Shown piece by piece: positions 49,276-59,570 of a stretch of DNA of 64,000 nt. The translations under genes were made by a program, and so were the position numbers. This stretch comes from Rapana venosa. Taxonomy: Eukaryota; Mollusca; Gastropoda; Neogastropoda; Muricidae. Where the stretch lies: contig CM054167.1 of NCBI GenBank assembly GCA_028751875.1, positions 28,959,442 to 29,023,441 of the forward strand. Direction: 5' to 3'. The notes beneath the pieces were generated by a model. It worked only from the letters and a program-made list of their open reading frames with translations. It made no database searches and was not told the DNA's origin. How positions within the stretch are numbered: position 1 is the first letter of the stretch; each line of letters starts with the position of its first letter.

Positions 49276-51686
49276 AGAAAGTTATTTTCTTACATGATTA
49301 CACCACTTATGACCAAAGGAAAAAATACACAACTACTTTGATGAATATGTAGAGGGTCCTAATCAGGAATTCTTTAGGTTGCACCCCAATTCCCAGCACC
49401 ATTCGATCCGGCACCAGAAATGGGATCCTAAACTTATCCTATTGTCTTTAGTATCCCTAAAGAGATTAGGGCTCGACTACTGGTGGGCTGGGAGTGATAA
49501 GGGGGGATAGGAAGAGGATAGAAGAAAAATAGAAAAGAAAATTTTAAAAAGGGGGACAATAAGTAGTAGTGACAATTATTACCTCAACTCACTCAGGAAT
49601 CACACTGAAATACTATGAATGTGACGAAACAACATTCATTCAATGTAAGGGAGGGCAATAAGTAGTAGTGACAATTATTACCTCAAATCACTCAGCAATC
49701 ACACTGAAATACTATGAATGTGACGAACAACATTCATTCAATGTAATCTTCAGGCCAAGCAAGTTGGGTTCACAAATTTATTCTACTACTACACTACAAT
49801 CACACAACATCACCAATTGGACTATAGGACAATTTAAAACACAAACTATTTTTGTTAATTATTTTTGTCCAGTCCTCACTAGGCAACCAATCATGGGTCG
49901 TCTCAGATCAGAGATCAAAAGATTTACAACTGATCAAAAGAAAGATGATGATAACGATGGACCAATGAGAGGATGAACGATGAGCGATGCTACGATGAAC
50001 TGAGACGATTTTTTAGCGATTTTCCCTGAAATAAAAGGAACAATCAATAAACCATTTGATCTCTTCATGAAATCACTTCTTATTTACAGGATCAAAGGGT
50101 ACCAATCATCACAAGACCAACACAGCCCAAAAAGGAAACTCTAACCAGAGTTTGCCATAATAGAAACAAATCTTCAAAAAAAAAACTCTCAGCTTACCAT
50201 TTCCCAACTCTTATGAGAAAAATTATCCTCACAACAAATCAAAACGTATCCACTAAAATCACCAGTACAATAAATGTCTTACACCCTTTCTTCATTTACT
50301 TGAGGACAGCTGATGGTCTATCCAATGAAACTGGTAAACATTATTCACATTAATTTAGTTTGATGAATCCCCCAAAGACATTCCCCAAGTCATTGCACCT
50401 GTTTAAACATTACTATTTCATTCCTCACAAAAAATACAATTTTGCATTCTTCATAATAACAATCATTACAAAACCACACTAGGCTTTTACACACATATAT
50501 TATACAGAGTGATAAACCTTAGTTGTATTCAGCATTTTGTTAGCTGAACAATATTCTGCCCCAAATTGAACCTAGTATAACAAAGACAATGACTAAGTTC
50601 GAATTTGCCACTTGCTCTCTTGTTCAAAATATTAACTTCTAAATTCACAAGCTTGAAACCTTCAAACACAAATTAGACAAATACCTCATAAACCCTTCCA
50701 ACCCTTTTAAAATTAAGTTAGGTTAGCTTTAAAAGAGCGACCATACCTTAATGGGGAACATCTCGTCTTCACCCTTCTGGGGGGGGAAAAGAACACTAGA
50801 AAAAAGGCGGCAATTCAAAACAAGGGAAACAATTCACCGTGAAAAAACTACCCTTGCAGTAAATTGGAGTCATTTTCCTTGCTTGCTTAGTAACAATCAA
50901 CACAAAGTACTCTTTTTGTGTGATGTGTTACAAATATTTTGAATAAAGAACTTAAACTACACTCATTTATCTTTCCTGATCCTCGTCTCAATGAACAGTT
51001 CCTTCCAATAAGAAAATGTTCTTTTTTTTTTTCACTTTCTTTTCCGTTGTTTTCGGCCAAAGCTTAATTTTCTGGTATGAAATTCTGTATGTATTTCAGT
51101 ACTGGGGATTCTTGACTTCTTCCAAGGCTCAGACAGCAACTATTGTTGTTTGTTATATGAGCGAAAATGCGTTAGAGCTGCCGTTAAGCACCTGACAAGT
51201 CAGGCCCAGTGCATCCAACTTTAGTAAAGAGAGAATTATCTTTAAAGTCTTTCTGAAAAAAGGCAGGAGAATGGACCAAGAAGCAGTCTTTTTTCTGGCT
51301 TCTTCGTCCATTCTCCTGCCAAGGAAGAAAAGGAAAATGGCAGAAACAAAGAAAGTGATATAAAAGAGGAAATTTCTAGCACAGAATTTCCAGAATGTGG
51401 GGATGCTATTTATACTGATAGACCCCTGGCATCCCCACAGGGTAAGATTCTTGACTAATCTAACATATGTAGTGCAGTAGGTGCTGGTTCCACCCATTCT
51501 ATTGTATAACATCGTTTTGTATTGTAACTCACACAAAAATTTGTCCAGGAAAAGGGGAATAACTTTAGAGGTTAACCAACAAAAAAGGGACACTTATGAC
51601 CAAAGCACGCACTCCATAAAGTATAGGACAAAAGAAAATAGTACCAAAAACTTTATATATGTTCTAAGTTGACCAAAAAGGTGGAA
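49276..51686. other. AT-rich non-coding interval, unit 2
   Basis: Contains a direct doublet of about 99 bp (49557-49655 and 49656-49755) and a long hairpin (51262-51320). No protein motif recognised over 2.4 kb. It could be the internal region of a non-autonomous LTR element. Confidence 0.5.
51262..51320. repeat. 23-bp stem hairpin
   Basis: 51262-51284 and 51298-51320 are reverse complements with one mismatch, around a 13-base loop. Only partly kept in unit 1 (about 45100-45170). Confidence 0.75.
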
Positions 51687-52388
51687 TGTTAGTTTTTTAC
51701 TGGTATTTTGGATAGTTTAAAAAGTATTTTTGGTTTGTATTAACTTTTATAAATGTTTAGAAAATTATTATAGTAAAGGAAGAAGGTGTAGGAATCTCAA
51801 TATTTTCCTGAGACTTCCTGTTAACTTGAGACACCTGGCAGTTCCCAGCCGATCATGAGAGAGTTGACAGTCACCAGCTAAGAAAGGCTTCATAGTTGGC
51901 CTAGAGGCAGCTTGTGTTGCCCACCCAAATGTTTGGGGCTATGATTGTGTTCTTTTTTAGGTGTGTTAATTCCAATTGATTGTGCTTTGATTAATTGGGT
52001 TATATGTTGAGATGTGCTACTATGTTTTGAGAGAAATATTAGCATTTGGGAGGAACATGGTTTTGAGATGTTTCTTAAGTTATCTTAGATCAAAGTAAAA
52101 TGTCATGATTAGAAATGCATTGATGGTTTTTTTAATTATTATTTCCCTAGCTATGAATTTTTATGTTGTTAATCCAAACACCATGAAACCTAGAATGCTG
52201 TTATGATTTGAGTGTTTGATTTGGGACATTGTCAGTTTGCAGTACAACCATTAGTTTTTCTAAGAAATTGAACATCAATAAATCTTGTCAATGGTCATTT
52301 CATATTTTGTTGTTTTGCTTTTGTAAGAAAGTATCTGAACCCAAATCTCTGTATGTACCCAGTGAAAGGATAGAGAGTCTGGGTTACA
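51687..52388 (+). mobile_element. LTR, unit 2
   Basis: About 702 bp with TG...CA ends (TGTTAG to TTACA). A polypurine-like tract AAAAAGGTGGAA lies immediately upstream (51675-51686). A tRNA-Lys-type primer binding site (TGGCGCCCAATAAGGGAC, 52395-52412) follows 6 bases downstream. A TATAAA-like box is near 51747. The pair of PPT and PBS on either side of one LTR is unusual. Boundaries rest on motifs, not on a second LTR of the same element. Confidence 0.55.
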
Positions 52389-52394
52389 TAAAAG

Positions 52395-52412
52395 TGGCGC
52401 CCAATAAGGGAC
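52395..52412 (+). other. Primer binding site (tRNA-Lys type)
   Basis: TGGCGCCCAATAAGGGAC resembles the complement of the 3' end of tRNA-Lys used by many LTR elements: TGGCGCCC, then a degenerate middle, then AGGGAC. Confidence 0.6.
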
Positions 52413-52930
52413 TAAATATTGTTTAAAGAATTTAAAAATAAATAAAGGAAAAACGGCTAGTGGTGGTGCAAATGCAAACCTTGTCCCAGTCAGCTCCTCA
52501 GGAAACACAGTACAGACGGGGATCTCAGTGGAGACAAGGAGGACTTGCCATGCTACCACAGATGTTCCAAGACTTCATGGCAAAATCAGAAGGGAGAATG
52601 CAAAACTGCGTGGGGAACTGGACCAAGCACTCAAGGCAAACCCTCCTCGGCAGCCTGTGACGAACGTGACCGTCATCCCTCCACAGATTATCAGGCTGAA
52701 AACATTCAGTGGTCAGCCACCACCAACGCCAATGAGGCTTCTACGATGAATGGTTTGGACAGGTGGAGCAGTTGGAGAAGGAACGTGTCCCAGATGGTCT
52801 GGAACGTGTGAAGAACTGCAGCAGTGTGGCCGAAATTGCAGAGAAAATCAGGCACGAATTTGGTCCATTCCCATGGTGTGTGGCGCTTCACAGTGGGCGC
52901 CTCAGGGTTAGGAGCTCTGATGTTTTTCTT
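52413..52930 (+). pseudogene. Gypsy-like gag start, unit 2
   Basis: A frame from 52528 runs through QALKANPPRQP to RLKTFSGQPPP, resembling the start of the capsid region of Gypsy-type gag proteins (a K-x-FSG motif). It then shifts frame. The continuation (52740-52870) is readable only in other frames. No protease or RT follows: the sequence changes at 53165 to a LINE. Family assignment is tentative. Confidence 0.45.
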
Positions 52931-53169
52931 GTATTTTGATTCAAAGAAGGAAGAATTTGACTGTGATTGTGTTGCATGTGAGAGTATAAGTGCCAGCAGT
53001 ACCAGTGATGGATGTGTGCCCATTGTTTTATTGTGGTGGTGGTGTATTAGTACGTGGATATTTTATGTGTACCTGCCTTCAACTTCCAAAATGACAGCCA
53101 TGTTAACACAGGTACAGGCACCCAACATATATTTTATTCAGAGAGAAACTTTTAGAAATTAAATCTGCT

Positions 53170-55353
53170 TTTAGCTTGATCTTGTTTATAGGGACATTCC
53201 TCCTGAGCTACGCTGTGAATTTAAGAATGCCAGAACTCTGGAACCACTCATCGTGGAAAAAGAGGCCGTTAGAGGAGGAGTGAAAAGACGTTTGAGACGG
53301 TTCAAATTTCAACCTGCATTACCCTCTATTGTTTTAGCAAAATGTGCGATCAATTCGACTGCAATGTTAATTTCGATGAACTTCAAGGAAACATACAGTT
53401 TTTATCTGAATATAAGAATTCATGTTTACTTTGTTTTACTGAAACTTGGTTTAGTGATTTCATTAGTGATGAGAGTGTGGCTTTGAATGGTTTTGGTGTG
53501 CCGTATCGAATGGACAGAGAGAAAGATGAGAGCAGAAAAAAACAAGGTGGTGGCGTGTGCCTGTACATGAATGAAAGTTGGTGTGCAAGAGGGAATGTCA
53601 AGGTCAGAAAGCAAGTGTGTACTGCAGATGTTGAATTGTTGTCAGTGTCCCTCCGTCCTAAATATCTGCCAAGGGAGTTTGGCCAAGTGTTTGTGACAGT
53701 GTGCTATGTGCCTCCCTCTGCCTGTGCTGCACGTGCTGCCTCCCAGATCTCTGACACAGTACAGGAACTGCAATTGAATGCTCCTGACTCGCCTGTTTTG
53801 TGCTTGTCGATTTTAACCACTGGGGATTTAAAACTTGCTCTTCCTTCTTTTAACAATATGTGACTTGTTTTACCCGTCAACACAAAATTCTTGACAAATG
53901 GTTTGGGAAACATTTTACATGCTTATAAGTCTCTTGCTTTGCACCTCTTGGTACTCAGATCGCAACACAATTTTCCTCATACCTGCATATAAGCCCAAAA
54001 TAAAAACTGACCCTATTGTGAAAAAACAAGTGAAAAGTGTGGACGAATGAGAGTGTGGAAGAGTTGAAAGGTTGTTTTGAGTGTACTGACTGGAGTGTGT
54101 TTCTTGACTCGAGTGACAATGTTGATGGGAAACGACTGATGTTGTGCATGCATATATCTCTTTTGGTGAAAATCTTATTATTCCAGAAAAAACTGTAAGA
54201 TATTTCCCAACAATAAACCTTGGGTGACAAAAACACTAAAATCATCTCTAAACAAAAAGAAAGTAGCGTTTCAGAGCGGGCGATAGAATGGCCTGCAGAA
54301 CAATTCAAAAGAAACTTCAAAAAGAAATTCGAGAATGTAAAAGATCTTATGAAGAGAAAGTTGAAGAACAGTTTCAGAGGGGTCATTTGGCTAATGCGTG
54401 GAAGGGTTTAAAGATACTTTCAGGGCAAGCAAACTAAAAAATGTCAACACAGTCAATGCCACTAGAGGAACGAAAAGCTTTTGCTGATGAACTGAATGAT
54501 TTCTATTGCCGCTTTGAGCGTGAAGATCACAAACATGAGCTTCAATCTGTTCTTTCTAACCTGCAACAAAATGTCTGTGATAATGATTCGAATGAAAAAG
54601 ATTTTACTGTTCATGCTACAGATGTTAAATCAGTATTTAAGCATTGCATGTGAGGAAGGCTGTGGGTGTGGATGGTATTTGTGGTCGGCTTTTAAAATCT
54701 TGTGCAGAGCAGCTGTGTCATGTTTTTAGTGATTTGTTTTCTCTGTCTTTGAAAGCATGCCATGTTCCAAGTCTCTGGAAAAATCAATAATTTGTCCTGT
54801 TCCAAAAAAAAAGTCACCCAAATCTTTAAATGGGCTATAGACCAGTAGCTCTCACTCCAATAGTAATGAAATGTTTTGAACGAATCGTTCTCAAACGGCT
54901 TCTTTTTTTCTACTTCTTCATATCTAGATCCTCTTCAGTTTGCATACAAACCAACAGAAGCACAAATGATGCTACAATTACCTTGCTGCATAATGTTTAT
55001 TCCCACCTAGAAAAACCCGACTCCATTGTTCGTTATACTTTTCATTGACTTCTCTTCTGCCTTTAATACCATTCAGCCCCCTCTATTAGCTCTCAAACTG
55101 CTCTCAATAGATGTCTGTCCTCGGTTTTTCTCTGGATAATGAGCTTTTTGACACACTGGACACAGTTTGTTCGATTTCAAAAAGCCATATCCACTCAAAG
55201 ATAACTTCCACTGGTTCTCCCCAAGGCACTGTTCTGTCCCCATCCTTTTCACCCTTTACACAAATGACTGCACTGGCTCTGATCTTATACCGTTAATCAA
55301 ATATTCTGATGACTCTGCTCTGGAAGATCTGTCTAATTCCCATGTCATGTATT
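53170..55353 (+). pseudogene. CR1/Jockey-like LINE, 5' part: endonuclease and RT
   Basis: Starts with a short basic stretch (GGVKRRLRRFKF, 53270), then the endonuclease: VDELQ-like start, FLSEYKNSCLLCFTETWFSD (53400, catalytic E), GVPYRMDREKDESRKKQGGG (53500), ELLSVSLRPKYLPREFGQVF (53632). RT follows in pieces: AVGVDGICGRLL (54660), GYRPVALTPIVMKCFERIVL (54833), FAYKPNRST-like (54945), FIDFS-x-AF (55040), SPQGTVLSP (55222), IKYSDDSALEDLSNSH (55295; SDD where YADD is usual). Interrupted at 55354 by a TTAA-flanked insertion. At least eight frameshifts. Confidence 0.85.
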
Positions 55354-55357
55354 TTAA

Positions 55358-56798
55358 CCCTCTTGTTGTTGGATTCTACAGAGCTAAACTGCCTGTAGAT
55401 TTTGAATTCTTTGCAGGTTTTCTACCCCAACTGACTTACTTTACTCTTAAGACAATTGTGTGTGTGCATGACAAGCTATCAAAACTGAAATTTTGTCACA
55501 AGCTAGGTATGTCTTTGTACTTGCATTTTAGGCACAAGTTTATGTGTCTGGTCACCAGATGTCTTGTCATTGTCACCTTATTTGTCACCAATTACAGGTA
55601 AAAGTATGGTATATATGATTAAAACAGAAAATCTGCATGGTTGTGACAATAGTTCATGCATGTTAGTGTCGAATAAGGAACTGATACCAGCTGATGTGTT
55701 TACTAATAGTTATGTGCAATAGGGCTTCAAGGATGTGTCACACTAATGTCCCCATGCACCTGTTGTTTTATGGTATGTCTCAAGGAGACAGAAGTTTTGT
55801 TTAACTATTTTTTCATTTGAAAACAAGTCATATTCAATCAACATGCGACCTTTATACTGCAGTTCATATCTGTGTGCGCTACCACAGTTTGTTAAGTGTA
55901 CAGAGTGTATTATTGTACATCACTGTCACACTGTCACCAGTGTCACAGCACAGATGTGACAAATTCGAAACAACACAGAACTTCTGTAACCCTACAAAAT
56001 TTTAATGTTGGTAGTCTCTAAAGTAGTCGTAGTGGTGGCACAGGGTCACATCACATCACAAAAAGCACAATTATAGATGTGTGTGGTTTGTACCCATTGC
56101 TGTCACCTGTCCTACCTTGGCAGATCAGAGACCTATTTTATTTTCCTTTCTTACTATTTTCGTTATCGGCATATCTGTTCGTTTTGCCATTGCATGTTTC
56201 AAAGCAAAAGTGTGGTATTAATGAGAAAACAGTCAAAAGGCATCACGTTTTCAGGCGTCTATGCTGACGGACCCAGTCAGGAGGTCAAATTTCTCCACAA
56301 TCATGTGTGTAGCACAGGTCAGGAATGTGCTGTGTGAAACGTTATTTTCTGGCTCACTCTTCTCCCTAATGCAGCATTTCCATCCTCCTCTTCCTGGTAA
56401 GTGTTTAATATCGGACTCACTTAACCATTCTCGTTCAAAAAGTTTTTATTCCAAGACAATAACATTCAATTAATCATCTCACTAATCAGATAGTCTCTGC
56501 TTCCAAAGAAAACGCCATCTTTTTCCCCGCCACCTGCAACGATTGAAAATCGTTCCTTGTGGCTGTTATTTATTCCTTCCCTCCCACTACACGATGTTAG
56601 GGTCTAATTTAATCCTGGACCTCTGACACCCTCCTGCATCGGCCCCACCAATAAAAATATTTTCAGACACATAGTGTGAAAACACGAGATCTGTGTGTGA
56701 TGGAAAGTACTGGCCACGTGGGCAGCACCAACTTTTCGGCTGCGGTCTTATTGGAATCTAGCAGCCGGCGTGGTTTGGACGGATCTGGGACAAAGGGG
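55358..56798. mobile_element. piggyBac-like non-autonomous element
   Basis: The LINE coding sequence stops at TTAA (55354-55357) and resumes after TTAA (56799-56802), so the 1441-bp body sits on a TTAA target duplication. Its ends are CCCTCTTGT on the left and, reversed, CCCCTTTGT on the right (7 of 9 matching). TTAA targets and CCC-type ends are the hallmarks of the piggyBac superfamily. No transposase is recognised inside, so it would depend on another copy. Neither internal homology nor other copies can be checked here. Confidence 0.55.
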
Positions 56799-58084
56799 TT
56801 AAACAAGTTGAGGAGTTCTCCTCTGTGCAAACGAAAATGTCTTGACTTAATGTTAAAAAGACTAAGGAAATGTTGATTGATTTTCGCAGGGACCCCCAGC
56901 CATACCAAATCTTTACATTGATGGGGTAAAGGTAGAGCGTGTACACCAATACAAATATCTAGGTACTTTATTGATGATAAACTAAACTTTGATGCTAATA
57001 CAGATCTTGAAAATAGAAAATGCCCCCTCACAATCTTTTTCTTCCCAAAAAAACCAGAGTCTTAAAGTTAATGTTAAAGTTTTACAAAAATTTTTACCCA
57101 TGCTTTATTGAGTCTGTCCTTTCATTTTCCTTGGGTTTTTTGGTATGGGGGCCCGACTGTTAAAAACAAAACAAAAAGTAAACAAGATTGTAACCAGATG
57201 TGGCAAAATTGTGGGCTGTGAGCAAATGAAACTGAATGACTTGTATGAATGCTGTGTGAGAGACAGAGCTAGACAGATTGTGAGTGATGACACACATGTG
57301 CTTGCAAAATATTTTGAACTCCTGCCTCCTCAAAAGCGCTACAGAGTACCCAAGTCTAGAACCCTGCGATTTAAAAATAGTTTTATTCCAACCTCAATTC
57401 TGCTAATTAATAGATGTATGACAATAAATCTGAATTGAACTAAAGCCCAGGACAGAGAGAGAGAGAGAGAGAAAGGAGGGGGGGGGGGAGGGAGAGAGAG
57501 AATAAAGGCTACCTTTTATTAGTGTAAACTGTGTTCAGTTTCTAATAGAATAGAGTATTAACTTCACTGATATTTGTCTTATCATACATGTTATACAAAT
57601 GATTTTTTTCTTCTTTTTTTTTCTTTAAATACGTGCGCTGTTATTATTTTAGACTGTTCAATATCTTAAAAGAACATAGTATTAATTTAATTAATATTTG
57701 TCTTATACAACATGTTATAACAATTTGACTTATATTATCAAAATGCGTGAGCATGGGTACAAATGTTTACAATGTGCGAGGTGCGCGTGCGCGAGTGACT
57801 GTGAATGTGCGGACGTACTGGTTTACTTGTGCGCACAGGTTTACTTGTGGGCACATGAGTAAAGTGATTTTTGTTGCGGTGGGTTTGTGGCTGGCTGAGA
57901 TATTGCAGATTTGTGGTGCATTTTATCTCATGATGGGTGGGTGCTGATGTTGGACAGTGTGTGTGTGTTTTAAATATTATGTTTAAATGTTTAAATGATT
58001 ATTGTTTTTTATGTATGGCGAGTAACCCGCCGGAATCTCTCTGTCTTTGAGATAATAAAGCTTTTGAATTTGAATTTGAATTTA
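56799..58084 (+). pseudogene. CR1/Jockey-like LINE, 3' part and 3' UTR
   Basis: Continuation of the LINE at 53170: CKRKCLDL (56825), GVKVERVHQYKYLGT (56922), then KVNKIVTRCGKIVGCEQMKL (57170) and FELLPPQKRYRVPKSRTLRF (57310), ending at a stop at about 57436. An AG run (57450-57500) and AT-rich 3' UTR follow. The element ends with AATAAAGC and a (TTTGAA)n tail at 58062-58084. This is a typical LINE terminus with a short tandem repeat. Confidence 0.85.
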
Positions 58085-58636
58085 ACATGCGAAAGAAGTC
58101 TACTTTGACTTTGTAACAAAAACACAGATGAAGAGGACAGAGTCTGTGTCAAGTTTCTTTCTGAGAATGTGGGGATACTGGACAGAAGTCAACAAAGTGA
58201 CGAAGTTCCCTGAGGAAGAGGCCCAAATAAAGGTGTACAGCACCTTTATGAAGGTACTGAGGGCTAACAACCAGCTGTTGTTTTCTGAACTGAGGAACAA
58301 GTTGGGGGTTCCAGGGTGAGCTGCTCCAGACACCATGCAGGTGTACCGTCATGTGAAGCTGCTGCATGAAACAGACCTGTCCACTACGACTGCAGTTCAT
58401 CAGGAGACAAAGTGTCACACGCAGCAAACCTCTACACCTGTGGCTCAGACTGAGGCGGACCTGGAGAAGATAGCTGACCTGGTAGCCTCAAGGCTTCAAA
58501 GAGGAAATGCACAGACGCGAGTCACCAGCAGAGCATCACGACCTAGAGGACCATGTTTCGATGTGGTGAAGTGGGTTTCCACCTAGCCAGAGGACTCTCC
58601 TCCACATTCTAGTCGCCAGGACGCAGGGCTGGCAAA
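58085..58636 (+). pseudogene. Gypsy-like gag remnant with CCHC-type knuckle
   Basis: Frames at 58128-58319 and 58335-58586 give a helical gag-like region (VYSTFMKVLRANNQLLFSEL), a spacer rich in T and Q, and a basic stretch RVTSRASRPRGP. At 58552-58600 another frame gives a degenerate zinc knuckle (C-x2-C, then G and H). One stop and frameshifts separate them. Just downstream, split by a SINE, is an aspartic-protease-like segment. Confidence 0.5.
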
Positions 58637-58931
58637 AAGGTTAAAGGTAAAGGAGTCCCATTAACCTATGTGGTCGTAGGGGAGCGAGGCGTCAGAGACC
58701 TCACTTCTCTAGGGCCAGCATATTGAGGGCGGCGCCCATCTCCTCTCCCTCGCTGCTTTACCTTCCCTGACCCTAAGAGGGCAGGTACCCATTTACAGCT
58801 GGGTGAACTGGGGGAACTGTTACTGAAGCCAAGGCGCACAAACGGTCACCCATCCAACTGGTAACCACACTCGACGCTGCTTAACTTGGCTGGGGGAAAG
58901 CGAGTGCTCCGACCACTGAGCTATCCCATCC
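58637..58931 (-). mobile_element. 5S/tRNA-like SINE, family C, copy 4 (best preserved)
   Basis: Flanked by a perfect 13-bp duplication CAGGGCTGGCAAA (58624-58636 and 58932-58944). On the - strand: GATGGGATAGCTCAGTGGTC (tRNA A box), then AAGTTAAGCAGCGTCGAG and GTTGGATGGGTGACCG, which match the internal control region of animal 5S rRNA genes. A GC-rich body and a CCTTTACCTTTAACC tail follow. It inserted into the Gypsy-like remnant. Confidence 0.9.
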
Positions 58932-58944
58932 CAGGGCTGGCAAA

Positions 58945-59570
58945 CCATTTAAATGAGAGAGGGTCACAGCAGCGGGGTGACCTGTGACTTTCCCCCCTTT
59001 AACCCTTCACCCCATGACCGACAGAAGCTGAAGACTGCTCTAAACACCATGGAGCAGATCCTCCCCCGACAGCCAGTGAGGCTGAAGCCTAGCACAACGC
59101 TGACCTTACGGCGAGGAGAGTCCTCGACCTGACAACCTGCATCTGGGGTGGTGATGCTACGAGGGTCCTGCCATGATGGCAATGGGATCTGCTTGACGGT
59201 CTCCGGATCATCCAGGCGGAAGTGAAAGCACGCCAGGTGCACTTGACTGTGAAAAAACGTGTGCTCCAGATGAACTGTCACCCTGGACTCAACCACAGTG
59301 CTGGGTGAGTTAGACAGACCAACGGGAGCCATGGAAGCCCTCATCGGACCAGCACTGGAGACGGACATCAAGTACAGTGTGTAAGAACTCAAGGACTATG
59401 GACAGTGGTTCACAAGTTACTGTTATCTCACAAAGATTTTATGATGAACACTTGAGGGATAGTGTAAAGTTGCAAAACCTTGATAAAGTGTTACCCATAC
59501 ACCTGAAAGTTACAGGTGTAACACCTCACACAAAAGAGTGCTTTTGCGTTTGTTGTTACTAAGCATAGTA
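58945..59570 (+). pseudogene. Gypsy-like gag-pol remnant with protease motif
   Basis: The frame from 59377 contains MDSGSQVTVISQRFY. DSGSQVT is the D-(S/T)-G active-site triad context of retropepsin-like aspartic proteases. The region before it (58960-59370) is decayed and readable only in fragments. No RT or integrase follows before the sequence changes at about 59575. Confidence 0.55.

Larger units (their letters stand above)
46985..53165 (+). repeat. Tandem duplication, unit 2
   Basis: Second direct copy, starting at CCCCATGATCATTTTTC and ending at AATTAAATCT, where a new LINE begins. LTR-to-LTR distance between units is 6169 bases. Confidence 0.85.

Noticed and set aside
40892..53165. 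Tandem LTR array formed purely by LTR-LTR recombination
   Set aside because: The duplication junction at 46985 falls between gag-like and LINE sequence, not inside an LTR, so a segmental duplication or assembly overlap fits better.
58850..58905. 5S rRNA gene fragment
   Set aside because: Only the internal control region is 5S-like; it is embedded in a SINE with target duplications.
58964..59392. 142-residue protein on the - strand
   Set aside because: Opposite-strand shadow of the decayed gag-pol remnant; no domain recognised.
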